Assembly (NCBI GenBank): GCA_050633625.1
Contig: JBOEGW010000008.1
Location: forward strand, 62,001-126,000
Direction of reading: 5' to 3'
From: JBOEGW01 sp050633625
GTDB taxonomy: Bacteria > Pseudomonadota > Alphaproteobacteria > Rhodobacterales > Rhodobacteraceae
Length of the DNA: 64,000 nt
Program-made: the position numbers and the translations under genes
Notes under the pieces: generated by a model
Told to the model about the DNA's origin: nothing
The model's input: the letters and a program-made list of their open reading frames with translations, nothing else
The model's database searches: none
Shown here: piece by piece, positions 1 to 8,720 of the stretch
Position numbering within the stretch: position 1 is the first letter of the stretch
Layout: each line of letters begins with the position of its first letter

Positions 1-204
1 CCAACGCACCAAAATGTCCTGAAGCGTGTTGTTGAACGCATGGCCAACGTGCAGCGCGCCTGTCACATTGGGCGGCGGGATCATCACTGTGAAGGTCTCT
101 TTGCGCGAGGCATTCGCCCCAGCGGCAAAGGCCTTGGCGTCGAGCCATTTTTTGGTGATGCGCGGCTCGGCGGCGGCGGCGTCGAAGTTCTTTTCAATGG
201 CCAT
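1..204 (-). CDS. valS: Valyl-tRNA synthetase, N-terminal 68 codons (cut by window edge)
   Basis: Charges tRNA-Val with valine in the cytoplasm. The reverse strand encodes a class I synthetase N-terminus. It has the lead-in KNFDAAAAEPRITKKWLD, then MIPPPNVTGALHVGHAFNN, which contains the HVGH version of the HIGH ATP-binding signature, and then NTLQDILVRW, all typical of ValS. The start is taken at the second of two adjacent ATG codons (204); the other is at 207. The frame stays open upstream, so the start is not absolutely fixed. The rest of the gene lies before base 1. Identity is confident; only the extent is unknown. Confidence 0.93.
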   Translation of the reverse strand, partial: MAIEKNFDAAAAEPRITKKWLDAKAFAAGANASRKETFTVMIPPPNVTGALHVGHAFNNTLQDILVRW

Positions 205-428
205 CATGCGGTCCAGTTCTGCGTAAATGTCGTGTGGGTGCTGTTTAGCCGCCCCGCGCGCCAAGGGAAAGCGAAAGCTAGCAAAACAAGTGGCCTGCGC
301 GGTTTTGCCATTCACGAAGCGCCAGTGGCATTCGCGCAGTCAGCCGCGCCAATCACGTATGTCTCGTTGAGTACGGTTGGGGGGCGGATCATCACAGGAT
401 CAGCACTTTAACACGAAAGGAAAACACG

Positions 429-647
429 ATGAACGCACCACAAACCAAAGGTCCAATTGCTGATCTCGCAACACGTATCGCAGGCCCAAATCGTCAGGCA
501 CAGAAAAAGCTGCGTCTTTTTGCAGGCATCATCGCCATCGTCGGGGCCAACCAATTGCTTGGCCCGGTCATTGGTTATGGGATTGCGTCGATCCTTGGGG
601 TTGGCGTGTTCTTGGTTTTGCTCGACACGAATGAGGCAGACACATGA
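429..647 (+). CDS. Small membrane protein of unknown function, 72 aa
   Basis: I do not recognise the family. The N-terminus is polar; residues about 28-45 and 48-66 are hydrophobic and probably form two membrane helices (LFAGIIAIVGANQLLGPVIG, then IASILGVGVFLVLL). An AAAGGAAAA purine stretch lies just before the ATG. The stop overlaps the start of the next gene in an ATGA arrangement, so the two are almost certainly cotranscribed and may form a membrane pair. The gene is divergent from valS. Confidence 0.7.
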   Translation: MNAPQTKGPIADLATRIAGPNRQAQKKLRLFAGIIAIVGANQLLGPVIGYGIASILGVGVFLVLLDTNEADT

Positions 648-1132
648 GCCAGTTTATCACGCATACGCCGGTTTGGGTTTGGCCTCTGCTTGTTGGGCTG
701 TTGATCGTCAGTGCGCTGGCAACTCGGGATCGGCGCACGCCTTTGTTGATGGTCTATTCGTTGCCGCTCTTGGGGTTTTTGTCATTGCGCACGGTGGGCG
801 GCTTTGAGGTCGGGGCCAGTGTTTGGGCGGGATTCGCGTTTGGCTACGGTCTTGGCGCGGCTGTTGGCTGGCAGCGGCAATCAAAGCGCACCACTTTGAA
901 AACGGCGCGGTTCATTGAGCAGCAGGGCGAATATCTGACGGGGATCACTGTGATGACGTTGTTCTTGATGAATTTCGCCATTGGCGCGGTGGAAGGGATC
1001 ACCCCGGAGAGCCTGCTGAACCTGCCTTTGCCAATGGGGTTTGCGACCTTAGCGGGACTGGCATCGGGGACATTTGGGGGGCGTGCGGCCTATGTTTGGC
1101 GCCGCCCGGTGGATGTGGGGGCGCTCGCCTGA
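644..1132 (+). CDS. Integral membrane protein, unknown function, 162 aa
   Basis: The start overlaps the stop of the preceding small membrane gene (ATGA), which suggests translational coupling. Hydrophobic segments at about residues 10-25, 35-50, 57-75, 103-120 and 130-148 suggest four or five membrane helices, joined by short basic loops (RDRRT, WQRQSKRTT). I see no catalytic motif and cannot name the family with confidence. A GC-rich hairpin and a shared intergenic repeat follow the stop. Confidence 0.75.
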   Translation: MSQFITHTPVWVWPLLVGLLIVSALATRDRRTPLLMVYSLPLLGFLSLRTVGGFEVGASVWAGFAFGYGLGAAVGWQRQSKRTTLKTARFIEQQGEYLTGITVMTLFLMNFAIGAVEGITPESLLNLPLPMGFATLAGLASGTFGGRAAYVWRRPVDVGALA

Positions 1133-1142
1133 CGTCGAGCGC

Positions 1143-1200
1143 CTGCGGGGGCGAGGCCCCCGCCGCTTGCAGCGGGCAGGTATTTTAAAACCAAAGAAGG
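1143..1200 (+). repeat. Intergenic repeat, copy 1 (hairpin plus 24-bp core)
   Basis: A perfect 8-bp stem GCGGGGGC/GCCCCCGC with a GAG loop (1145-1163) is followed by a core at 1177-1200 that begins CAGGTATTT and ends AACCAAAGAAGG. The same core occurs at 5287-5310 and, inverted, at 45434-45457, in each case beside a strong hairpin and between gene ends. It lies between the tail-to-tail genes ending at 1132 and 1230, so it may act as a terminator or processing element. Confidence 0.8.
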
Positions 1201-1229
1201 GGAGGGCCGGGGCTTTCTCTTTGGCTGTG

Positions 1230-2852
1230 TCAGGTGATGACGTCGGGAGCCGTACGGCCGCACCTTGCTTTGATGCCAGCGATCTCCTCAGCGGCGAGGG
1301 CGACAGCACCAAGGGCCTTGGCCGGATCATCTCCCAGCACATCTGCGTTATGTTGTTCAAGGTACAGGCGGATCGTTGCGCCTGAGGTTCCTGTGCCAGA
1401 CAGTCGGATCACCGCGCGCGCGCCGCCTTCAAAGTTGAGGATAATGCCTTGATGTGCGCTGAAGCTATTGTCGATCGGGTCGGTGTAGGCGAAGTCTTCG
1501 GCGCTTTGCACGGTCAGCCCGGCGAAGCTTTGACCCGGCAGGGTGGCGAGGCGCGCGCGCAGCTCTTTCACAAGGGTCTGAGCCGTTGCCCCATCAACCT
1601 CCTCATAATCATGACGAGAGTAATAGGTGCGTCCGAACTTTTGCCAATGCGCCGCCATCACCTCAGCCACGCTTTGCTTGCGCTGGGCCAAGATGTTGAG
1701 CCACAAGAGCACCGCCCAAAGCCCGTCCTTCTCGCGCACATGGTCCGATCCGGTACCCGCACTTTCTTCACCACAAATCGTCGCGCGCCCAGCGTCCAGC
1801 AAGGTGCCGAAGAACTTCCAACCGGTCGGCGTTTGGTGCGCTTCAATGCCAAGCGCTTTGGCGACGCGATCGGCGGCGCCGGATGTGGGCATGGAGCGGG
1901 CGATCCCCTTCAGGCCCGCCGCATAACCCGGTGCGAGATGGGCATTTTCGGCAAGCACTGCGAGGCTATCAGACGGGGTTACATAGATCCCGCGCCCAAG
2001 GATCATGTTGCGATCCCCGTCACCGTCCGACGCGGCGGCGAAATCGGGCGCATCTTGCCCCATGACCAAATCCACCAAAGGCTTCGCCCAAACCGGATTG
2101 GGGTCGGGGTGGCCCCCGCCAAAATCAGGCAATGGCGTGCCGTTTAAGACTGTGCCGGGCGCAGCACCAAGACGGCGTTCCAAGATGTCCTTCGCATAGG
2201 GGCCGGTCACCGCATGCATTGCGTCAAACGCCATGGTAAAACCGCCTGAAAACAACGCGGAAATCGCCTCAAAATCAAAAAGGCTTTCCATCAACTCAGC
2301 GTAATCGGTGACCGGGTCAACGATGTCGATGGCCATGTCACCCAGGGCATATTTGCCGATCATATCCAGTGAGGGCGGCTTTGCGTCCAGCACCTTGTAG
2401 GCGGAAAGGGTTTTGGTTCGCGCAAAAATCCCATCGGTAATGGCCTCTGGGGCGGGGCCACCATTGTTGATGTTGTATTTTAAGCCGAAATCGCCCAATT
2501 CGCCGCCCGGATTGTGGCTGGCGGACAGGATCAGCCCGCCGTCCGCGCCCAAATGGCGGATCAGGTGGCTGGCGGCTGGTGTGGACAAAATGCCGCCCTG
2601 TCCGACAATCATTTTCGTAGCGCCATTCGCGGCGCCCATGCGCAGGATCACCCCAATAGCCGTGTCGTTGAAGAACCGCCCATCGCCTCCCACGACAATT
2701 GTTTTCCCGGCCAGATCAATCTCATCAAAAATAGCCTGCACATAGTTTTCCAGATACCCAGGCGCGCGAAAGACGGCTGTCTTTTTGCGCAAACCCGAGG
2801 TGCCGGGTTTTTGGCCGTCAATTGGTTGGGTGGGAACGGTCAGTATGGTCAT
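1230..2852 (-). CDS. pgm: Alpha-D-glucose phosphate-specific phosphoglucomutase, 540 aa
   Basis: Interconverts glucose 1-phosphate and glucose 6-phosphate in the cytosol, linking glycolysis to glycogen and sugar-nucleotide synthesis. The protein has the phosphoserine loop LSASHNPGG near residue 120, the metal-binding DGDGDR near residue 290, and the sugar-binding stretch CGEESAGTGSDH near residue 360. Length fits the eukaryote-like PGM1 form. The start MTILTVPTQPIDGQKPGTSG is chosen because AAGGATCC lies a suitable distance upstream; an in-frame start 17 codons earlier lacks support. The gene is monocistronic and divergent from the molybdenum hydroxylase gene. Confidence 0.96.
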   Translation of the reverse strand: MTILTVPTQPIDGQKPGTSGLRKKTAVFRAPGYLENYVQAIFDEIDLAGKTIVVGGDGRFFNDTAIGVILRMGAANGATKMIVGQGGILSTPAASHLIRHLGADGGLILSASHNPGGELGDFGLKYNINNGGPAPEAITDGIFARTKTLSAYKVLDAKPPSLDMIGKYALGDMAIDIVDPVTDYAELMESLFDFEAISALFSGGFTMAFDAMHAVTGPYAKDILERRLGAAPGTVLNGTPLPDFGGGHPDPNPVWAKPLVDLVMGQDAPDFAAASDGDGDRNMILGRGIYVTPSDSLAVLAENAHLAPGYAAGLKGIARSMPTSGAADRVAKALGIEAHQTPTGWKFFGTLLDAGRATICGEESAGTGSDHVREKDGLWAVLLWLNILAQRKQSVAEVMAAHWQKFGRTYYSRHDYEEVDGATAQTLVKELRARLATLPGQSFAGLTVQSAEDFAYTDPIDNSFSAHQGIILNFEGGARAVIRLSGTGTSGATIRLYLEQHNADVLGDDPAKALGAVALAAEEIAGIKARCGRTAPDVIT

Positions 2853-2974
2853 GCGCACAGGATCCTTTTGCAGTTGCAGCAAGCCTAACAAGGGGCTTGG
2901 CAAAGGGAAAGGGCGGGGGTGGACATGCCGTCACTCTGCGCTACTCTTTGATCCCTGACTGCGCGGAGGCATCA

Positions 2975-5257
2975 ATGGAAAAATTCGGAAAAGGCCAGCC
3001 TTTTAAGAGGGCTGAGGATCAGCGATTCCTACGAGGCGAAGGGCGTTATCTGGATGACATTGCGCCAAAAGATGCACTCAAAGGGTATTTCTTCCGGTCT
3101 ATGAGCGCGCATGGCACAATCGCCGCGCTTGATCTTGACGAGGCGCGCGCCTTGGCGGGCGTGCATTTGATCGTCACGGCGCAAGACCTGATGGAGGCGG
3201 GCGTCAAGATGTCCATGAAGGGGGCGCTTGCGCCGGGCAAGGACGGTGTGAAATCCGCCGCCCCCGCGCGCCCGCCGCTCGCGCATCACAAAGTGCGCTT
3301 TGTGGGCGAAGCTGTCGCGTTGATCGTTGCGGATGATCTCAATATTGCGCGTGACGCGGCCGAGCTTATCGGTTTCGACCTTGACGATCTGCCCGCGCAT
3401 ATTGGTCTTTGCCCCGGCGGCGAAGCCTTGCACGACGAAGCGCCTGACAATGTCGCCTATACCTATGGGTTGGGCGATGAGGCGGCGGTGGACGCGGCCA
3501 TTGAAAGTGCCACCCATGTGGTGCGGATGTCGATTGAAGACAATCGGATCATCGCCAATTCAATGGAGCCGCGCGGCGCCTTCGTGGAGCCAATGGAAGG
3601 TGGCCGGTTGCATATTGCGATCTCGGGCCAAGGGGTTTGGGAGCCAAAAGCCCAGCTCGCGGTTGCGCTCAATGTCGCGCCCGAAACCCTGCGCGTCACC
3701 AACCCCGACGTTGGTGGTGGCTTTGGGATGAAAGGGCAAATGTACCCGGAGTATATCGTGCTGGCCCATGCCGCGCGCAGTTTGGGGCGGGCGGTGCATT
3801 GGATCGCGGATCGCACAGAGTCGATGCTCACGGATAATGCCGGGCGCGACTTACGGCATGAAAGCGTCATGGCATTTGACGCGGATCACAAGATAACCGC
3901 TTATAAAGTGACGCATTTTTCCAACATGGGGGCCTATAACTCTCAGTTTGGTCAGCTCATTCAGTCGCATTTGTTCGCGCGGGTATTTACCGGGGTGTAT
4001 GACATGCGACTGGCCTATGTGGGCAATCAAGGCATCTATACCAACACCACACAAGTGGACGCGTATCGCGGTGCTGGGCGACCTGAAGCGATTTATGCGT
4101 TAGAGCGCATGATGGACCGGGCGGCGCGTGAGCTGGGGGTTGATCCTTGGGAGTTGCGGCGCAAGAACTTCATTCCGCCAGCCGCGTTTCCCTATGACAC
4201 AGTACAGGGCGAAACCTATGACGTAGGCGATTTTGCGCGGGTCTTGGCGCGCGCGGAGGAGGTCTCGGATCGGCACGGGTATTTTGCGCGCAAACAAGAG
4301 GCTGCGGCGCGCGGAATGCTTTATGGGCAGGGGCTTTGTTACTACATCGAAAGCATCCTTGGGGCGCCGAATGAGGATGCGACGATTGAATTCACTGAGG
4401 AAGGTAAGGTGCGCCTTTATGTGGGGACGCAGTCAAACGGACAGGGGCATGAAACGGTTTATGCCAAGTTTCTGAGTGATCAAACTGGCATTCCCTTTAA
4501 GCGCATTGAGATTGTGCAAGGCGACAGCGACCGCATTGCGCGGGGGGGCGGTACGGGCGGGTCACGCTCGGTGACTGTGCAAAACAATGTGACGCTTGTG
4601 GCGGTGGAGAGTGTCGTGCGCGGATTTGCGGAGTTCTTGGCAGGCGAATTTGCTGTGCGCCCGGATCAGGTGGCCTTTGATGATGAGGTGTTTCGCATAG
4701 AAGGCTCAAACGTGACCCCGACGATGATGGACGCGGCAGCGCTGGCGTTGAAAGCCAAACGGGATGATCTGCTGAAAGTGAGCGAAACCGCGACCTTGCC
4801 TGCGCGATCCTTCCCGAATGGCGCGCATATTGCTGAGGTTGAAGTGGACCCGGACACCGGAGCGGCGAAGGTTGTGCGCTATGCGGTGACCGATGATTTT
4901 GGGAATATGATCAATCCGTTGCTTGTTGAAGGGCAGGTGCATGGGGGCGTTGCGCAGGGGCTAGGGCAAGCGATGATGGAGCGGGTTGTTTATGATGAGG
5001 ACGGCCAGCTTTTGACTGCGACCTTCATGGATTATGCGATGCCGCGTGCTGAGGATGTGCCGTTTATGACCTTCTCGACCGAACCTGTGCCCTCCACCGC
5101 CAATGTGATGGGGATGAAGGGCTGTGGTGAGGCCGGGACAGTCGGGTCTATGGCGGCTGTGAGCAATGCGATGGCGGATGCGCTTTGGGAAAGGGGCGTG
5201 CGCCAAGCGGATATGCCGTTCACCCCAGAACGGGTTTGGCAGATGTTGAACGGTTGA
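2975..5257 (+). CDS. Xanthine dehydrogenase/CO dehydrogenase-family large (molybdopterin) subunit, 760 aa
   Basis: Molybdenum-cofactor catalytic subunit of a hydroxylase. The N-terminal half has the a/b hammerhead region (RFLRGEGRYLDDI). GGGFGMKGQMYPEY is a molybdopterin contact, and VDAYRGAGRPEA is the loop found in form II CoxL-like enzymes. GCGEAGTVGSMAAV carries the conserved active-site glutamate near the C-terminus. Form I CO dehydrogenase has AYxCSFR in the loop, so true CO oxidation is unlikely and the substrate is unknown. No 2Fe-2S small subunit or FAD medium subunit gene lies nearby, which is unusual because these enzymes normally work as three-part complexes. The start has GCGGAGGC upstream. 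Confidence 0.88.
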   Translation: MEKFGKGQPFKRAEDQRFLRGEGRYLDDIAPKDALKGYFFRSMSAHGTIAALDLDEARALAGVHLIVTAQDLMEAGVKMSMKGALAPGKDGVKSAAPARPPLAHHKVRFVGEAVALIVADDLNIARDAAELIGFDLDDLPAHIGLCPGGEALHDEAPDNVAYTYGLGDEAAVDAAIESATHVVRMSIEDNRIIANSMEPRGAFVEPMEGGRLHIAISGQGVWEPKAQLAVALNVAPETLRVTNPDVGGGFGMKGQMYPEYIVLAHAARSLGRAVHWIADRTESMLTDNAGRDLRHESVMAFDADHKITAYKVTHFSNMGAYNSQFGQLIQSHLFARVFTGVYDMRLAYVGNQGIYTNTTQVDAYRGAGRPEAIYALERMMDRAARELGVDPWELRRKNFIPPAAFPYDTVQGETYDVGDFARVLARAEEVSDRHGYFARKQEAAARGMLYGQGLCYYIESILGAPNEDATIEFTEEGKVRLYVGTQSNGQGHETVYAKFLSDQTGIPFKRIEIVQGDSDRIARGGGTGGSRSVTVQNNVTLVAVESVVRGFAEFLAGEFAVRPDQVAFDDEVFRIEGSNVTPTMMDAAALALKAKRDDLLKVSETATLPARSFPNGAHIAEVEVDPDTGAAKVVRYAVTDDFGNMINPLLVEGQVHGGVAQGLGQAMMERVVYDEDGQLLTATFMDYAMPRAEDVPFMTFSTEPVPSTANVMGMKGCGEAGTVGSMAAVSNAMADALWERGVRQADMPFTPERVWQMLNG

Positions 5258-5258
5258 T

Positions 5259-5310
5259 TTGCGCAGGGCTGCGCAAGCCTGCGGCGCAGGTATTTGAGAA
5301 CCAAAGAAGG
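5259..5310 (+). repeat. Intergenic repeat, copy 2
   Basis: A perfect 7-bp hairpin TTGCGCA-GGGC-TGCGCAA (5259-5276) begins just after the stop at 5257 and is followed by the 24-bp core at 5287-5310 (CAGGTATTT...AACCAAAGAAGG). It again sits between two convergent genes, as does copy 1. Confidence 0.8.
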
Positions 5311-5323
5311 GGGCAGTGGCGCT

Positions 5324-5788
5324 TTATCCGGCGTCGGGCAGCTTCATGATGATACAGGTGGTTGAGCCGGTGGCGTAGAGTTTGCCGTCTTGGACGCCGC
5401 GAATTTCGCCATTTGCCACGCCCGTGGATCGTCCGGCGTGTTGAATGGTGCCGATGCAGTCCACTTCCATGTCGACAGGGATCGGGCGCACGATATTCAC
5501 CTTATATTCCAAGGTGGTATAGGTCGAGCCTTGTGGCACCATGGTCATTACGGCGCAGGCCATAGCGCTGTCCAGCAAAGTCCCGTACCAGCCTCCATGC
5601 ACGGTGCCCATGGGGTTTGTATGTGCCAGTTGTGGCGCGCCACGAAACACGACTTTTCCGGCTTCAACGCTGTGGCCTGTATAGTTGAGGCCTTTTGCGA
5701 TACGAGCTGGGGGCAGCTCTCCCGCCATCATGGCTTGCATGATTTCAAGGCCAGACATTTGGGCTGGGTTTCGTTTGACTGTATTCAT
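5324..5788 (-). CDS. PaaI-type hotdog-fold thioesterase, 154 aa
   Basis: Probably hydrolyses an acyl-CoA or aryl-CoA thioester in the cytosol. The hotdog-fold signature is clear: NPMGTVHGGWYGTLLDSAMA near residues 58-77 (HGG and the following aspartate are the usual active-site elements), followed by TLEYKVNIVRPIP on the central strand. Length is normal for the PaaI_thioesterase family. A strong AAAGGAGG precedes the ATG. The substrate cannot be read from the sequence, and the neighbours give no pathway. Confidence 0.9.
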   Translation of the reverse strand: MNTVKRNPAQMSGLEIMQAMMAGELPPARIAKGLNYTGHSVEAGKVVFRGAPQLAHTNPMGTVHGGWYGTLLDSAMACAVMTMVPQGSTYTTLEYKVNIVRPIPVDMEVDCIGTIQHAGRSTGVANGEIRGVQDGKLYATGSTTCIIMKLPDAG

Positions 5789-5854
5789 CGCGCGTCCTCC
5801 TTTGTCTCAAGGATCAAGGGAAGCGCGCAATGTGCAAGCGTGACGTGACGGCGA

Positions 5855-6721
5855 TTAGGCGACGTTTTGCAGTTTGCCCTTTGGCGAGACACCAAGCGCA
5901 TGAGCCACATCGCGAGTGAATTCGGGCTTGTTGAGGGTGTAGAAATGTAGGTCCTCAACGCCGCCTTCGATCAAGTCGGTGCACAGTTCAGTGGCCAGTG
6001 ACATCGACAGGAGATCTTCGCGCCCATCCCGTTTGGCGGCGGCGAATGCGTCGTCCAGCCACGCCGGGATCGCCGTGCCGCAACGCGCCGCGAATTTTTT
6101 CGTGCCAGCCCAGTTTTCAATCGGCAAAATGCCTGGGATGATCGGAGCGTCAATGCCGGCTTTTTCGCATTTATCGCGGAAGCGAAAAAAGGTCTCAGCC
6201 TCGAAGAAAAACTGGGTGATGGCGGAGCTTGCGCCCGCGTCGATTTTGCGTTTGAGGAAGGCCACATCGGCATTGGCATCCGCTGCATCGGGGTGCGGAT
6301 CTGGGTAGGCGCCAACGCGCAGTTTGAATTTGCCGGTGTCCGCAAGCGCTTCGATCAACTCAACGGAGCTTGCAAACCCTTCTGGATGGGCTTCGAACGT
6401 GCTAGCGCCTTGGGGCGGATCGCCGCGCAAAGCGACGATTTCTGTGACCCCTGCCGCTGCATAGGCATGGGCGATATCGAGAGTTTCGGCGCGCGTCGCA
6501 TCCACACATGTCAAATGCGCCGCCACGTTCAAACCGTATCGTTTGTGGATCGTCGCAACAGCATCATGGGTAAGCTCGCGCGTGGTGCCGCCAGCGCCAT
6601 ATGTCACCGACACAAAAGACGGGTCCAAAGGGGCCAGTTCGCGCACCGTATCGGCAAGACGAAAGGTGCCCTCAAAATTTTTGGGCGGGAAGAATTCAAA
6701 AGAGATGCGCGGCGTTGTCAT
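5855..6721 (-). CDS. metF: 5,10-methylenetetrahydrofolate reductase, 288 aa
   Basis: Reduces methylene-THF to methyl-THF, the methyl donor for methionine synthesis, using FAD. SFEFFPPK at the N-terminus holds the conserved glutamate, SVTYGAGGTT is a flavin contact, and ALRGDPP and ITQFFFE are conserved barrel segments. ATG 6721 gives the usual family N-terminus. A GTG at 6733 is an equally plausible start because AGGA sits 8 nt before it. The gene is divergent from metR, and the shared spacer holds two MetR boxes, so activation by MetR with homocysteine is likely. Confidence 0.95.
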   Translation of the reverse strand: MTTPRISFEFFPPKNFEGTFRLADTVRELAPLDPSFVSVTYGAGGTTRELTHDAVATIHKRYGLNVAAHLTCVDATRAETLDIAHAYAAAGVTEIVALRGDPPQGASTFEAHPEGFASSVELIEALADTGKFKLRVGAYPDPHPDAADANADVAFLKRKIDAGASSAITQFFFEAETFFRFRDKCEKAGIDAPIIPGILPIENWAGTKKFAARCGTAIPAWLDDAFAAAKRDGREDLLSMSLATELCTDLIEGGVEDLHFYTLNKPEFTRDVAHALGVSPKGKLQNVA

Positions 6722-6768
6722 GGTCTGGCTCACAAGTTGTTTCCTGACTTGTATCAAAACCAGGCCTG

Positions 6769-6812
6769 TGAAACAAATTCATAAATCTCACGAAGTTTAT
6801 GAAAGCGCTTCA
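6769..6812. promoter_or_regulatory. Two MetR operators between metF and metR
   Basis: Two sites match the published MetR consensus TGAA-N5-TTCA exactly: TGAAACAAATTCA at 6769-6781 and TGAAAGCGCTTCA at 6800-6812. Their centres are 31 bp apart, about three helical turns, as expected for a LysR-type regulator bound on one DNA face. The second site covers an in-frame ATG at 6799 and ends next to ATG 6814, so binding there would be autoregulatory. Confidence 0.85.
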
Positions 6813-6813
6813 C

Positions 6814-7719
6814 ATGTATCTTGAGTTTCGCCACCTGCGCACGATCCGGGCAATCCATGAAGCCGGAGGGCTGGCGCGCGCCGCTGATATGCTCAACATC
6901 ACTCAATCAGCCCTGTCGCATCAGGTCAAAGGGCTTGAAGATCAAGTTGGGATGGAGCTGTTTCATCGGCGCTCAAAACCGATGAAACTCTCACCCGCAG
7001 GCCTGAAATTGTTGCGTCTGGCGGAGCGGATTTTGCCTGAGGTTGCGGCCACGGAAGAAGAGTTTCGCGCGATGCAAGCCGGGCGCAGCGGGCGTATGCA
7101 TATTGCGATTGAATGCCACGCATGTTTTGACTGGTTGTTTCCGGTGCTTGACGGGTTTCGCCATGCTTGGCCGGATGTGGATGTGGATATTCGGATGCGC
7201 CTTGCTTTTGACGCGATCGAGGCGTTGCGCCGGGAGGAAGTCGATTTTGTGGTGTCGTCCGACCCTGTTGAAGTGCCCGGCGTCAGCTTTAGTCCGTTGT
7301 TTGATTATGAGCCGACATTTGTCTGCGCCGCGGCGCATCCTTTGGCACAAAAACCCTATATTGAAGCCGAGGATTTCGCGGAAGAAATGGTGCTGCACTA
7401 CCCGGTTGAGCGCGCCAAACTAGATGTGTTTACCCAGCTTTTGACTCCTGCCAGAGTTGAGCCGCGCTCCACGCGGGGCGTTGAATTGACCGAGGTGATC
7501 TTGATGCTTGTTGCTGCGGGGCGCGGTGTCACTGTGTTGCCGGATTGGGCGCTGAGCAAATACAAGTCGAACCCTGATTTCGCCCTTCGCCCCTTAACCC
7601 AAGATGGGATCACCAAACGCATGTATGGGGCCACGCGCACCGAAGATGTTGCCAAGCCTTATATCGCAAACATGCTGCGGCTATCGCGCACCGAACCTGT
7701 GAAATTGCAGCGCAATTAA
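6814..7719 (+). CDS. metR: LysR-family methionine regulator, 301 aa
   Basis: DNA-binding activator of methionine biosynthesis genes, normally responding to homocysteine. The N-terminal winged helix reads ARAADMLNITQSALSHQVKG; residues about 90-295 form the periplasmic-binding-like effector domain. The SALSHQ recognition helix, the divergent metF and the two MetR boxes in the spacer support MetR over a generic LysR protein. ATG 6814 is preferred over ATG 6799, because 6799 would place the start codon inside the second operator. No strong ribosome site is visible for either. Confidence 0.9.
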   Translation: MYLEFRHLRTIRAIHEAGGLARAADMLNITQSALSHQVKGLEDQVGMELFHRRSKPMKLSPAGLKLLRLAERILPEVAATEEEFRAMQAGRSGRMHIAIECHACFDWLFPVLDGFRHAWPDVDVDIRMRLAFDAIEALRREEVDFVVSSDPVEVPGVSFSPLFDYEPTFVCAAAHPLAQKPYIEAEDFAEEMVLHYPVERAKLDVFTQLLTPARVEPRSTRGVELTEVILMLVAAGRGVTVLPDWALSKYKSNPDFALRPLTQDGITKRMYGATRTEDVAKPYIANMLRLSRTEPVKLQRN

Positions 7720-7827
7720 CGAAGCCAAGTGATTTTTGCCAAATCCCGGCCTTTGCGGCCCTAACGCCCCCTTGGCAAGCGCTGGCGGGCACAGTATAGC
7801 GCAGGCTGATCCCAAGGAGCGAATGAC

Positions 7828-8619
7828 ATGCAAGGCAGTGCAAACCTTAACGTTATGATGAAGGCCGCGCGCAAGGCGGGTCGTTCGTTGCTAAAAGACT
7901 TCCGCGAAATCGAGAACCTACAAGTGTCGATGAAAGGCGCTGGTGACTTCGTGTCTAAGGCCGATTTGGCGGCGGAAGAATTGATCAAAGAAGAGTTGAT
8001 GCGCGCGCGGCCTAACTATGGCTGGGCGGCGGAGGAAAGCGCCGAAGAACAAGGCACCGACCCGACGCGCCGGTGGATCGTTGATCCATTGGATGGCACC
8101 ACGAACTATCTGCATGGTTTGCCCCATTTTGCCGTGTCGATCGCGCTTGAGCACAAGGGCGAAGTCGTGTCTGGGGTGGTCTATGACCCTTCCAAGGACG
8201 AATTGTTCTGGGCGGAAAAAGGCGCAGGCGCGTGGATGAACGAAAGCCGATTGCGGGTGTCGGGCCGCGACAAGATGATCGAGTCAATTTTCGCGACAGG
8301 CTTGCCTTTTGCGGGGCGCGCTGACCTTCCCGAAACGCTGCAAGACCTCGCGCGCATTTTGCCAACCTGCGCGGGCGTGCGCCGATTTGGCTCCGCCGCG
8401 CTTGATCTCGCTTATGTCGCCGCTGGGCGCTATGAGGGGTTCTGGGAGCGCCGATTGAATGCCTGGGATATGGCCGCTGGCGTTTTGATCGTCAAAGAAG
8501 CGGGTGGCATGATTGAAGCGCTGAGCAAGCCAACAGATAACATTCTGGCCGCGGGCGAAGTTGTGTGTTGTAACGAAGTCTTGTTTGATCGCTTCGCCAA
8601 AATCGTGCGTGCCGGATAA
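7828..8619 (+). CDS. suhB: Inositol monophosphatase family protein, 263 aa
   Basis: Mg-dependent phosphatase of the IMPase fold, probably acting on inositol 1-phosphate or a related sugar phosphate. The metal-binding motifs are present: EES near residue 67, DPLDGTTNY near residues 87-95 (LDGTTN signature), and AWDMAAG near residue 211 for the third metal. AAGGAGCGAATGAC precedes the ATG. The symbol follows general usage for alphaproteobacterial members; a role in ribosome biogenesis as for E. coli SuhB is not shown here. Confidence 0.9.
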   Translation: MQGSANLNVMMKAARKAGRSLLKDFREIENLQVSMKGAGDFVSKADLAAEELIKEELMRARPNYGWAAEESAEEQGTDPTRRWIVDPLDGTTNYLHGLPHFAVSIALEHKGEVVSGVVYDPSKDELFWAEKGAGAWMNESRLRVSGRDKMIESIFATGLPFAGRADLPETLQDLARILPTCAGVRRFGSAALDLAYVAAGRYEGFWERRLNAWDMAAGVLIVKEAGGMIEALSKPTDNILAAGEVVCCNEVLFDRFAKIVRAG

Positions 8620-8720
8620 CCCCACCTGCAAAAACATCGTTAATTGCCTAATTGTTGCCATGTTACCTGTCCATAAGGGGAGGATAACAAACGCCGAGCA
8701 GCAATAGGACAATTGAATCG

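Noticed and set aside
2975..5257. True aerobic CO dehydrogenase (form I CoxL)
   Set aside because: The active-site loop is AYRGAGR rather than AYxCSFR, and coxS/coxM are absent.
6722..6813. A SAM riboswitch ahead of metF
   Set aside because: The spacer to the divergent gene is under 95 bp and is filled by MetR boxes; no SAM-II-like pseudoknot could be drawn.
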